16,266 nt of DNA from assembly GCA_937996585.1 (NCBI GenBank), contig CALKUW010000085.1, positions 1 to 16,266 of the forward strand, written 5' to 3'. The position numbers were made by a program, and so were the translations under genes. Below are positions 1 through 8,700 of this stretch, piece by piece. Numbering within the stretch: position 1 is the stretch's first letter; every line of letters begins with the position of its first letter. The stretch is from an uncultured Flavobacteriales bacterium (GTDB lineage Bacteria > Bacteroidota > Bacteroidia > Flavobacteriales_D > Sanyastnellaceae). Below the pieces are notes generated by a model. It was not told the DNA's origin and ran no database searches. It saw nothing but the letters and a program-made list of their open reading frames with translations.

Positions 1-1
1 G

Positions 2-1804
2 GATGCCGGACCGCTCCTGATTTACATGACGTCTTCCGACCCGTTCGGATGGGGCGGAGACAACTTCCTCGAGGTCACCGTCACCGATGCCGATGGCAAC
101 GAGAGCAGCTACGTGCTCACCTCCTTCGAGGTCTTCACGGCCCACTCCGACATCGAGGTGTCCCTCGGTGACCTGGTGGAGATTGTGCTGGTCACTGGGC
201 CGAACGCGCCCGTGGAAGATTTCAGCTTCACCGTCTACAACTGCACGACCACGAACCCCCAGCCCGTCGAGGACCTTCCGGAGGGAGGTGGACTCGTCTT
301 CTCTGCCACCGCCGACTGCGAGGTCGACCCCGTGGGCGGCACGTGGAGCGTGAGCCAAGGCACCGGCATCTTCTCTGACCCGACCGAGTTCAACACCTTC
401 TTCACCCCGACCAGTGGCCTGGGCCTGTACGAGGTGTGCTTCACGGACGACAACTGCGGCTACGCGGCCTGCTATCCCATGGAGGTGAGCACCACGCCGG
501 TCGGTCAATTGGTCGGGCCCTCCTCCAGCCTGCAGGCGGATGGCAGCTACCTGCTCTGCGATGGCGAGTCGGCCAACTTCCAGGTGGACACCCTCTACGA
601 AGGTGCCATTTACCCGATCGAGTGGCCCGAGGCGGAGAGTTCACAAGGCTTGTTCGCCGAGTATGAATTCAATGACAATGGCACCTACGATCTGTCCGTC
701 GAAATCAGCAATGCATGCGGCACCGTGGAGCTTCCGTTCACCATCGTCGCATCGGAACTGGCGGACCCCAGCCTCGAGGACATCATCGTGTGTGACGAAG
801 AGGAGGTGGTCGTGCTCGACCCGGGTCTGGACCCGTCCAGTGACGTCGAAATCTCCTGGACGCTCGACAACGCCAACCTGAACGAGGACGACTTCGTCAT
901 CACGGCGAACGGTGCGGGCGAGTACTGCGTGGAGGCCACCAACGAATGTGGCGCCGCAGAGGCCTGCTCAGAGGTACAGGTCTTCGTTCCGGTGCCCAAC
1001 CCCATGCCGGGCTTCAGCCTGAACTGCGAGGGTGGCAATACGGTCACGGTCGACCCCCTGACCGACAACAGCTGGACGGTCACCTGGGAGGATGGTACCG
1101 TGGGCAACACGTTCACCGCGACCTTCAACCCCTACCACGACACGTGGTTGTCGGCCACCTTCGAGGACGAACTCGGATGCACCAGCTTCGAGGACAGCAC
1201 CTTCGTCTGGATGGGATACCCCGTCGAACTCGGCGACCAGGTGCCCAATCAAACGCCCCCGACGGAAGACTTCATCAACTGGTTCCTGTGCCCGGAGATC
1301 CCCAATACCTTCGAGCTCAACAGTACCCACGCGGTGGATTGGAACTGGAGCCTTGAATTCCAGTTCGGACAGCCCAGCCCGAGCAACCTCAACTTCCTGC
1401 AGGAAGACCAGGTGACGTTCACCTCCGCCCAATTGACCGACACGGCCTATTGGTACGCCCCCCTCATCCTGACCGGTACTGCCCTCAACCCCTGCACGCC
1501 AGCGGGCTTGAGCTACCAGTGGGAGGTGCAGGTGGACGCCTGTGAAATCAAGATCCCGAACATCTTCACGCCCGGAACGGCAGAAGGATCCATCGGTAAG
1601 AACGACACCTTCGAGATCGAAGGCTTGCTCCGCTACAACGGTGCCATCCTCATGGTGTACGACCGTTGGGGCAATCTGGTGTTCCAGAGTGACAACTATG
1701 ACAACCAATGGGACGCCCGCGAGACTTCTTCCGGCGCCCATTACTACCTGCTGACCCTGCCCAACGGCAAGGAATTCAGCGGCTACGTGACCATCGTCCG
1801 CTGA
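2..1804 (+). CDS. Type B-sorted (CHU_C) secreted protein, 3' part only
   Basis: The reading frame is open to the left edge, so the ATG at 26 is probably internal and the true start lies outside; 600 codons are visible. The last 83 residues (from about 1553) form a gliding-motility-associated C-terminal domain: IPNIFTPG, then VYDRWGNLVF, a W-D pair, a GxHYYLL strand and the terminal GYVTIVR. In this family the domain directs export through the type IX secretion system and surface attachment. The usual FTPNDDGxND is altered here to FTPG, an insertion, then GKND. Upstream are cysteine-containing beta-sandwich or Ig-like segments, such as the one around 760-990 with paired Cys near its end. Residues 1-516 of the fragment contain no Lys or Arg, so this part must be very acidic. 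No PorP-like partner follows; radA starts 7 bases downstream. The cargo function is unknown: adhesin or surface-layer protein are both possible. Confidence 0.9.
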   Translation, partial: DAGPLLIYMTSSDPFGWGGDNFLEVTVTDADGNESSYVLTSFEVFTAHSDIEVSLGDLVEIVLVTGPNAPVEDFSFTVYNCTTTNPQPVEDLPEGGGLVFSATADCEVDPVGGTWSVSQGTGIFSDPTEFNTFFTPTSGLGLYEVCFTDDNCGYAACYPMEVSTTPVGQLVGPSSSLQADGSYLLCDGESANFQVDTLYEGAIYPIEWPEAESSQGLFAEYEFNDNGTYDLSVEISNACGTVELPFTIVASELADPSLEDIIVCDEEEVVVLDPGLDPSSDVEISWTLDNANLNEDDFVITANGAGEYCVEATNECGAAEACSEVQVFVPVPNPMPGFSLNCEGGNTVTVDPLTDNSWTVTWEDGTVGNTFTATFNPYHDTWLSATFEDELGCTSFEDSTFVWMGYPVELGDQVPNQTPPTEDFINWFLCPEIPNTFELNSTHAVDWNWSLEFQFGQPSPSNLNFLQEDQVTFTSAQLTDTAYWYAPLILTGTALNPCTPAGLSYQWEVQVDACEIKIPNIFTPGTAEGSIGKNDTFEIEGLLRYNGAILMVYDRWGNLVFQSDNYDNQWDARETSSGAHYYLLTLPNGKEFSGYVTIVR

Positions 1805-1811
1805 TCCTGGC

Positions 1812-3170
1812 GTGGCGAAGGCAAAGACGCGTACCCATTTCGTCTGCAGCGATTGCGGACATGTGACGGGCCAGTGGGTCGGTCGCTGTCCGAGTTGCAA
1901 ATCGTGGAATACGGTTTCCGAATTCAAGGAGTCCGCCAATCCGCGATTGGAGCGGGCGGCTGTTGCCGCGGGCGTTGCTGAAGCCCGGCCCCTGCGCGAC
2001 TACACGGAGCAAACCGGTGTCCGTGTGGGCACGGGTGAAGGGGAATTCGACCGCGTACTGGGCGGCGGGCTCGTTCCGGGTGCCCTCGTCCTGCTCGGTG
2101 GGGAACCGGGCATCGGAAAGTCCACGTTGAGTCTGCAGACGGCCATGAAGGCTGCCGGAAAGGTGCTGTATGTCTCCGGCGAGGAAAGTCCGGAACAGGT
2201 GCGGTTGCGTGCCGACCGCCTCGGCACCCTCGGAGCTGAATTGCTCATCCTGCCCGAGACCTCAACGGAAGGCATCGTGAAAGCCGTCAAGGAGCACCGC
2301 CCCGACCTGCTCTTCGTCGACTCGATCCAGACCCTGCACACGGCCCGTGTGGAGAGCGCACCCGGATCCGTGGCACAGGTCCGAGAATCCACGGCTGAGC
2401 TCATCCTCGCTGCCAAGCCGCTCCAACTGCCGGTCGTCCTGATCGGCCACATCACCAAGGAGGGTGCGATTGCCGGGCCCAAGGTCCTCGAGCACATGGT
2501 GGACGTTGTCCTCACATTCGAGGGCGACCGGCACCACGCCTATCGCATCCTGCGCGCCGTGAAGAACCGCTTCGGATCGACGCAGGAGATCGGGATTTTC
2601 GAGATGCGCGGTGATGGCCTGCACCCCGTCACCGACCCCTCCGGTGCGCTCCTGGGAGACGGTGGGGCCAGGCTCAGCGGAACGGCGTTGGCTGTGGCCA
2701 TCGAAGGCGCGCGGCCCATCACCGTTGAAATCCAGGCGCTCGTGAGCAGCGCAGTGTACGGCACACCACAACGCTCAGCGACCGGCTACAACCTGAGGCG
2801 CCTCAACATGCTGCTGGCCGTCCTTGAGAAACGGTGCGGGTTCAAGCTCGGCGCATCAGATGTCTTCCTCAACCTGGCGGGTGGCATCCGGTTGGAGGAT
2901 CCAGGCATCGACCTGGCTGTGGTCGGCGCCATCCTGAGCAGTACCCTGGATCTGACGCTGGACCCCCGCACGGCCATGTGTGGCGAAGTCGGATTGACCG
3001 GCGAGGTGCGGCCTGTGGCCCGGTTGGAACAGCGCATGGCCGAGGCCGCCAAGATGGGCATGGAGCGCCTGGTCATCAGCGGATTGGGCTCCAACGAGCC
3101 AGAGCCGCCAAAAGGACTCTCGCTGGTCAGGGTTTCCCGTGTGGGAGAACTGCAGAAGGTCTTGTTCTGA
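1812..3170 (+). CDS. radA: RadA, DNA repair and recombination ATPase
   Basis: RadA is a RecA-like, DnaB-type branch-migration ATPase that helps process recombination intermediates in the cytoplasm. All family signatures are visible in 452 residues, a normal length. An N-terminal zinc finger has Cys12, Cys15, Cys26 and Cys29. The Walker A motif GGEPGIGKST lies at 96-105 and a Walker B-type LLFVD at 166-170. The RadA-specific KNRFG motif is at 251-255. The C-terminal third is the Lon-protease-like domain, with LEDPGIDLAV around 361-370. The start is GTG, chosen because it gives the typical MAKxKT N-terminus just before the zinc finger; no Shine-Dalgarno sequence is evident. The gene follows the secreted-protein gene by 7 bases and may be read from the same transcript, but the pairing has no functional logic that I can see. 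It converges on rsmI with a 10-base gap. Confidence 0.97.
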   Translation: MAKAKTRTHFVCSDCGHVTGQWVGRCPSCKSWNTVSEFKESANPRLERAAVAAGVAEARPLRDYTEQTGVRVGTGEGEFDRVLGGGLVPGALVLLGGEPGIGKSTLSLQTAMKAAGKVLYVSGEESPEQVRLRADRLGTLGAELLILPETSTEGIVKAVKEHRPDLLFVDSIQTLHTARVESAPGSVAQVRESTAELILAAKPLQLPVVLIGHITKEGAIAGPKVLEHMVDVVLTFEGDRHHAYRILRAVKNRFGSTQEIGIFEMRGDGLHPVTDPSGALLGDGGARLSGTALAVAIEGARPITVEIQALVSSAVYGTPQRSATGYNLRRLNMLLAVLEKRCGFKLGASDVFLNLAGGIRLEDPGIDLAVVGAILSSTLDLTLDPRTAMCGEVGLTGEVRPVARLEQRMAEAAKMGMERLVISGLGSNEPEPPKGLSLVRVSRVGELQKVLF

Positions 3171-3199
3171 GGCCGGGTGTTCAGCTTTCCGCACCGGCC
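3171..3199. terminator. Possible hairpin between convergent radA and rsmI
   Basis: GGCCGG at 3171-3176 pairs perfectly with CCGGCC at 3194-3199 across a 17-base loop, and TG/CA pairs could extend the stem past one bulged G. It begins right after the radA stop and covers the last codons of rsmI. No T-run follows on either strand, so this is not a standard intrinsic terminator. A bidirectional transcription stop is an inference from its position. Confidence 0.25.
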
Positions 3200-3849
3200 A
3201 CGACCACCACGAATTCCCCCTTGGGTGGGTGCGCCTCGAAATGGGCGTGCAACTCACGGACCGTGCCCCGAAGCGTCTCCTCGAACTTCTTGGACAGCTC
3301 GCGGCTCACGCTGGCGCGCCGGTCCGGTCCGCAATGCTCGACCAGCTCACCCAACAGCTTGACGATACGGTGGGGCGACTCGTAGAGCACGGTGGTGCGC
3401 TGTTCGGCAGCCATCGCCTTCAACCGGGTCTGGCGACCCTTCTTGTGGGGGAGAAACCCCTCGTAAACGAACCGTTCGCAGGGCAATCCACTCACGACGA
3501 GTGCTGGAACGAAGGCGGTGGCTCCGGGCAGGCATTGTACGTCGACGCCAGCCTCTATGCAGGCGCGCACCAGCAGGAATCCGGGATCACTGATGGCGGG
3601 GGTGCCCGCATCACTGCACAGGCAGGCCGAAGCACCTGCGACGAGGTCTGCCACTACGGCGTCCACCACCTTGTGCTCGTTGTGGGCGTGAAAGGCCCTC
3701 AGGCGCGCTTCAAGGCCGTTCAATCGCAAAAGTGACCCGGTGGTGCGGGTGTCCTCCGCAAGGACGAAATCGGCCCCCTCAATGGCCTCTTTGGCCCGAG
3801 GGGTGAAATCGCCAAGGTTGCCGATGGGCGTGGGGACAACCGTCAGCAT
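3181..3849 (-). CDS. rsmI: RsmI, 16S rRNA (cytidine-1402) 2'-O-methyltransferase
   Basis: RsmI uses S-adenosylmethionine to methylate the 2'-O of C1402 in the ribosomal decoding centre. The 222-residue product starts MLTVVPTPIGNLGD, which is the canonical family N-terminus. It carries LAEDTR (30-35), SDAGTPAISDPG (79-90), LPGATAFVPALVVSGL (107-122), the FVYEGFLPHKKGRQ block (127-140) and YESPHRI (156-162). This matches the tetrapyrrole-methylase-fold (SAM-dependent) family. The length fits the shorter RsmI proteins that lack the C-terminal extension of the E. coli enzyme. The frame stays open for 130 more codons upstream, but that extension covers the preceding gene in another frame, and homology begins at this ATG. 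The start lies 1 base after the stop of the upstream gene (TGA-C-ATG), indicating a tightly coupled two-gene unit. Confidence 0.96.
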   Translation of the reverse strand: MLTVVPTPIGNLGDFTPRAKEAIEGADFVLAEDTRTTGSLLRLNGLEARLRAFHAHNEHKVVDAVVADLVAGASACLCSDAGTPAISDPGFLLVRACIEAGVDVQCLPGATAFVPALVVSGLPCERFVYEGFLPHKKGRQTRLKAMAAEQRTTVLYESPHRIVKLLGELVEHCGPDRRASVSRELSKKFEETLRGTVRELHAHFEAHPPKGEFVVVVAGAES

Positions 3850-3850
3850 G

Positions 3851-4774
3851 TCAATGGTAGCGGCGCTCGATCCGGTCGAGGAAGCGCATGACGACCGGAT
3901 CTTCCCGGTCCCATGTGCCGAAGGCTTCAACATGCTGGTCGAGCCAATGCAGCGCCAATTCATAGGTACCGGCATCATCCAATGCCTCCAGTGCGCGGTT
4001 GAATTCACCCGCATCATCTGCGAACAGCATCTTGATGCACTCGTACTTCTCGACCAGGCTGAACGCCGACCGCAGGCTGCTGATGGGCTGGCGCTCCATC
4101 TGCTCGGCCAAAGAGGCAGGAGCCTCGGTTTCCTCCTGGACTTCCTGCGCTGATGGGGCGGGGGCAGCGGGTTGAATGGCCTCAGGCTCTGCCACGGCCT
4201 GTTCCTCAACCACGGCCGATTCAGAATCAACCTCCTCAACCGCGGTTACATCTGCCCTTGGTGCAGAGGCCGACTCCGTCTCTACAGTATCTGATGCCAC
4301 CGTCGGCTGTTCCGGTTCAGCGATCGGCTCCGGGGTAATGGAAACTTGAACCTCAGGCACCTCGGCAGTCGGCTTCTCCTTCGGCTCCGGTTCCGGCTCC
4401 ATGGGCATGGGCGCGTCGAACAGACCCGGGGTGCCGGCAGCCATGCGCTCGGCCTCCGCCTGCTCGACCTGCTCCCGGCTCACCTCCTCGATGGCATCGA
4501 TGAGCGAAGTCTGGTAGGCGGCACCAATCCTGAACGGCCGAACGGGCTGACGGTCTGCCGCATTGGCGTCCACGCCGCCCTCCGGCCCCTTGCGGCGCAC
4601 CTCGTAGGAAAATTCATGGGCCTTGAACCTCAGCAGGGTCAGACGATCATACAGCTCCCGAGCATCCACGACCAGCGGGGACAATTCCTCAGGTTCAAGG
4701 GCCCCTGCCCTCAATTTCTTCAGCCCCGCTTCCAGGTCTCCGACCAGGTCCTCCAGATTCTTGAATCCCGCCAT
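3851..4774 (-). CDS. Conserved Bacteroidota protein of unknown function upstream of rsmI
   Basis: The 307-residue product has no signal peptide or membrane segment and is probably cytoplasmic. Three parts are visible. The N-terminal part (1-118) is charged and helical, with a likely coiled-coil propensity. The middle (about 119-228) is low-complexity, rich in Glu, Pro, Ala and Val and very acidic, and probably disordered. The C-terminal part (229-307) looks like a folded helical domain. Its pattern (SSLRSAFSL, KMLFADDAGEFNRAL, YELALHWLDQ, then a Trp and a closing FLDRIERRYH) resembles, from memory, the conserved C-terminus of Bacteroidota hypothetical proteins of similar layout. Catalytic residues are not recognisable. 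It starts with ATG, has a 75-base gap upstream, and is followed after 1 base by rsmI, so the two are surely co-transcribed. A role linked to translation is possible from that context only. Confidence 0.85.
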   Translation of the reverse strand: MAGFKNLEDLVGDLEAGLKKLRAGALEPEELSPLVVDARELYDRLTLLRFKAHEFSYEVRRKGPEGGVDANAADRQPVRPFRIGAAYQTSLIDAIEEVSREQVEQAEAERMAAGTPGLFDAPMPMEPEPEPKEKPTAEVPEVQVSITPEPIAEPEQPTVASDTVETESASAPRADVTAVEEVDSESAVVEEQAVAEPEAIQPAAPAPSAQEVQEETEAPASLAEQMERQPISSLRSAFSLVEKYECIKMLFADDAGEFNRALEALDDAGTYELALHWLDQHVEAFGTWDREDPVVMRFLDRIERRYH

Positions 4775-4808
4775 TGTGCCAGGGTAATTTTTCGAGATGC
4801 TAAGCTAT

Positions 4809-4823
4809 CCGGGCATGGCCCGG
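4809..4823. repeat. Perfect hairpin palindrome between two minus-strand genes
   Basis: CCGGGC-ATG-GCCCGG forms a 6-bp perfect stem with a 3-base loop in the 75-base gap between the end of the surface operon (stop at 4850) and the start of the rsmI-linked gene (4774). No T-run follows on the minus strand; the downstream bases include an A-run. It could be a weak terminator or mRNA-end stabiliser for the long operon. Function is inferred from position only. Confidence 0.3.
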
Positions 4824-4849
4824 TTGGTGTTGGCGAACTGGGAAGGTCA

Positions 4850-5758
4850 TCAACGCGGCACCGTGAATGCCAGCACGATTTCATGGCCCCCTCCCAGTAC
4901 GCGTGCCAAGGAGCCCATGGCCCAGTTCCGATTGTAGCTGAACGTCAGCTGGTCGTTGATCCGGACACCCGCCCCGAAGTGCCCTGCACCTGCGGAACGG
5001 TATCCACCCATGACCCAGGCCCCTTCCTTGCGGTCCACGCGCAACGCGGCAGACCATTCCGCGGGAATGGGACGCAGGTGCTGATACTGGACGATGGGGG
5101 TCCATCCCCAGTCGCCACTCGAAAACCGGTACGAAAGGAGCGCCTTGAGGTGAGAAGCCAAGCGCGAGTCCAGGCTCGTGCCGTCGTAAACGGGCAAGTC
5201 CGAGCCGAGGATGTGGCCCGCAGAAACGGCCAGCTTCAAGCGCTGATTGGACACCATCAATCCGGCAGAGGCATCCGGAACCCCTACCGCCTGGTAGGCA
5301 TCGAGGAGCGCGGGGTCCCCCGCCTGCTCCAAGGTGACCCTGTTGCCATCGACCGCGAATTGGGTCCACCCCAGGCCCAGACCGAAAGCGAGATTGAGGT
5401 CGTTCGTCCAGCGGGTGCGGTAGACCAGCCCTGCATGCGCACCCGCCATCCGGGTGGGTCCTGCCACATCACTCCACACACGCGCTCCCCAAGCGAGGGC
5501 CTCAGAACCCGTGGGTGAAGTCAGTGCGAGGGAGGTCGTCCTCGGGGCCGAGGGCACCCCGGTCCAAGGGCTTCGCTGCCACAGGCTGACGTGAATGAGG
5601 GAATCCGCGCCGGCCGAAGCGGGGTGCGCGTCGAACATGTGGTCGAGGGGAAGCGTCGTGACCGGCTGCTGTTGTGCATTGACCCTGCCGGAAACCACAC
5701 ACAACAGGCCAACCAGGATGGCCCCGTACCAAGGATGGATGTGTCGCTGCTTCCTCAT
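4850..5758 (-). CDS. PorP/SprF-family outer-membrane protein, partner of the giant adhesin
   Basis: This 302-residue protein begins with a signal peptide (MRKQRHIHPW, then a hydrophobic run to SGRVNAQ, about 1-29). The rest is an alternating beta pattern typical of PorP/SprF barrels: a QRSPWTGVPSAPRTTSLAL block at 61-79, a GxRVWSDVAGP segment, many aromatic-ended strands, and a C-terminal strand HEIVLAFTVPR. Family members sit in the outer membrane and are needed for secretion or anchoring of type B-sorted T9SS cargo, as SprF is for SprB. The ATG at 5758 is chosen because it overlaps the upstream stop as ATGA; a GTG nine codons earlier would put the start inside the adhesin gene and before the signal peptide. 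The family's NPAxAG motif near the N-terminus is degraded to HPASAG (45-50). It is last in the four-gene operon. I cannot separate it from other PorP-like paralogues, so no symbol is given. Confidence 0.88.
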   Translation of the reverse strand: MRKQRHIHPWYGAILVGLLCVVSGRVNAQQQPVTTLPLDHMFDAHPASAGADSLIHVSLWQRSPWTGVPSAPRTTSLALTSPTGSEALAWGARVWSDVAGPTRMAGAHAGLVYRTRWTNDLNLAFGLGLGWTQFAVDGNRVTLEQAGDPALLDAYQAVGVPDASAGLMVSNQRLKLAVSAGHILGSDLPVYDGTSLDSRLASHLKALLSYRFSSGDWGWTPIVQYQHLRPIPAEWSAALRVDRKEGAWVMGGYRSAGAGHFGAGVRINDQLTFSYNRNWAMGSLARVLGGGHEIVLAFTVPR

Positions 5759-8700
5759 CGCATGATCGTGATGGGACCGGTCCACTCCGCCTGCATGGCA
5801 GGCTCATCGACCCGGATGTGATAGTAATATGTTCCCACGGGAACCGGAATGCCGTTGATCGTACCGTCCCAAGCGGGGTCGTTGATGCCCCGCGTTAAAA
5901 GGACATTGCCCCAGCGGTTGAATACCGTGATCTCTGCAGAGGGGTACTGTTCCAACCCTCCGAGGTTCCAGCGGTCATTCATGCCATCGTCATTGGGGGT
6001 GAATCCGGATGGGATGTCAAGGGTGCCCAGCACTTCGATGACGACCGTGTCCGTGGCCTGACAGCCCTCTGCCGTGGTGGCTTCCAGCAGGAAAGTAGTG
6101 GTCTGCTCGAGCGGCTCCGTCGGGGTAGTGGCCGATTCGGGGAAGGCCACATCACCTTCCGGATACCATTGGTACGACCAATCAGATGGTGCATCCGTTG
6201 CCCCCAGGGCCGCTGTCGCGCCCGAAGCGATCAATTGGTCTTCCCCAGCATCGGGCACCGGCAGTGCCCAACCGACCACCTGCACGGTGTCGGAGCGGAC
6301 ACAACCGAGCCTTGTCGCTGTAAACACCCATTGACCGTCTCCTTCGGTCACGCTGGGTGTGGAGCCGGACAGTCCAGGACCGCCGGTTCCATCTACAATG
6401 CTCCAGGACGCCTCAGTGGCCCCCTCCGCAAGGGCCTCAAGCACCAATGGCTGGCCCGCGCACAATGCTGTGTCCGCCGGAATCATCAGGCTCACATCGC
6501 CCTGGGCAACCAGGGGAATCGAAGCGATGCTGCCCGTACAACCGGCGCTGTCCACGGCGACCACGGCATATTGCCCTTCGCCCAGGCCCGCGATATCCGG
6601 ACCGTCCTCGAAGCCGGCGCCATCCAAGGTCCACTGGAAGATGAAGGTGGATGGGTCTCCGGACCCGCCGGTGGCCGACACCGCCAGGTATCCATCGAAA
6701 TCGCCTGCACAGCTGGGGCGCAGCAGGCTGTCCAGCACGACCACGAGCGGTGGCGGCGAACCCACTTCCACGAACAATACGGACGGACATCCCGCTGAAT
6801 CGATGGCGGTAACCTCATAAACGCCAGCACCCAAGCCGGATACCGTGTCCCCTACTGCTTGCGCACCGAATGGACCGACGAACGTGTATTCCACGGGTCC
6901 CTGGCCATTTTCCGTCGAGAAGTAGACTTCACCGTCCTCGGAGTTGAAACAAGCGGCGGGGACAACCTCCGCCATCAGCTCGAAATCACTGGCGGTCTCA
7001 ATGAGGATGGTGTCGTGGAAGGCGCATCCTGCCGAATCGGTCAGAACCAAGGGGTACGCTCCGGGAATGAGGAAGGGAAGGTCGGTGGTGTCCGCAGCGC
7101 CCTGCACCACAATGTCGTAAGGGGAAATACCGCCGGAGGGGGTGAGTATGGCCGAGCCCACCAGGGCGCCACCACAACTGGGCTGGGTGAGCTCCTGTGT
7201 CAGCGTGGGGCCTTCCGACAGGGCCGCAATTTCAATCGTGGTATCCGCGGTGCACCCCCCGTTGTCCGTCAGGCTCCACGTGTAGGTTCCTTCGGGGAGG
7301 TCTGCGGCCAACCCCTCTCCTTGGAGCGTATCTCCTGATGTCGTCAAACCTGACCAATGGAGGTACAGCGGCTGTATGCCGCCGTAAGGAATGCTCTCGA
7401 CGCTTCCCGTTTCACCGGAGCAGGAAGGCAGCGTCACCGATGCGGCGAAGACCAAGGGGTCCGGAAGGTCGACCTCGACCTGTCCGCTTGCCGAACACCC
7501 CTCGCCCACTTCCGCGCTCCACCCATACGTGCCTGCGGCCAGATCGGACCAGGTCCACGTTCCCGTCGAATCGGTGATGTCCTGGTCATCAGCCGGAAGC
7601 CCTCCCAAGAGGACGGTCGCAGATGGTGCGCTGCCCTGCAAAACAACCTGTACGGCACCTTCTGGGACGCCGTCCTCACAGGCGGCAGGCAACACCACAG
7701 CCTCAGCTGTCAGACTCCCTGCATTCAGCACTTCCAGGGTACCTGTAGTGTCACAGCCATTCTCATCGGAAACACTCCAGGTGTAAGTCCCTGACCCAAG
7801 GCCTGACCAACCTTCCTCACCGGGACCTCCATCCCATTGGACGTTCAGGTTGCCCGTTCCACCGGATGCGGTTACCACGACGGCCCCATCCGATGTTCCG
7901 GCACAAGATTCCGGCGTCACGGACGATTCCACGTCGATGGGGGCGGGTTCCAGCACTTCCACTGTCGTATCCGCCGTGCACCCACGGTCGTCCACCACGC
8001 CGACCTGATACACCCCTGCGGTCATGGCAGTAAAGGGTGGGAGCACCAGACCCTCCGGTCCATCCGCCCCAACGGTGATGGGTTCGGAACCTCCGCCGGT
8101 GACCACCTCAATGGTGCCATCATCGGCGCCGAAACAGCTGATGTCCGATGCCGTGACCTCAAGCGAGAGGGCGGGAAGGCTGCCGACCTCTACGGTGGTG
8201 TCGCGCTGGCACCCCACGGCGTCCGTCACACTCAAGGTGTAGGTGCCGGGCGAAAGCGTGTCGTTCACCAAGGTGCTCCAGGTCACTGAGCCGTCGGCAC
8301 TGCTGCCGGTTGATTCGACAGGTTCTGTCCCCCCGTCCACCGCAATGGAGATGCTTCCGGGTGCCGCCTGACAGGCGTAATCCGCCACGGAAACCGTCCA
8401 ATCGAAGAGGGTGACCCCCGTCATTTCGACGGTTTCCTCCACAGTGCAGGTCCCGTCCCCAACGGCAATCGTGTAGCTGCCGGCGGCAAGGTCTTCCCAC
8501 GTTGCGGAGTTGGCTGAAGCCATGGTTGGTGGGCCCAACTCGGCAGAGGAGAAAACCAATGCGGCTTCCGGATCCCCACCGGTGACGTCGACCGTCACCG
8601 ATCCTGCGCTCCCGCAACCGAAGGGGATGACCTCCGTCACCAACGTGATTGCGGGGTCGACCGTGAAGGCCAGGGAGTCCGTGCACCCGCGCACATCTGA

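Noticed and set aside
968..1939. A 323-codon open frame on the minus strand
   Set aside because: It is antisense to the left-edge cargo and the radA start, both of which have clear domain evidence.
3850..4239. A 130-codon N-terminal extension of RsmI
   Set aside because: The extension overlaps the preceding gene in another frame, and the canonical RsmI N-terminus begins at the ATG at 3849.
4125..4420. Simple-sequence DNA in the rsmI-linked gene as a phase-variable tract
   Set aside because: The Glu/Pro/Ala-rich linker is coded by mixed codons, with no homopolymer or perfect short tandem repeat long enough for slippage.
4346..5518. A 390-codon open frame on the + strand
   Set aside because: It lies antisense to the PorP-type gene and part of the rsmI-linked gene, is rich in Arg, Gly and Pro as expected of a shadow frame, and shows no family motif.
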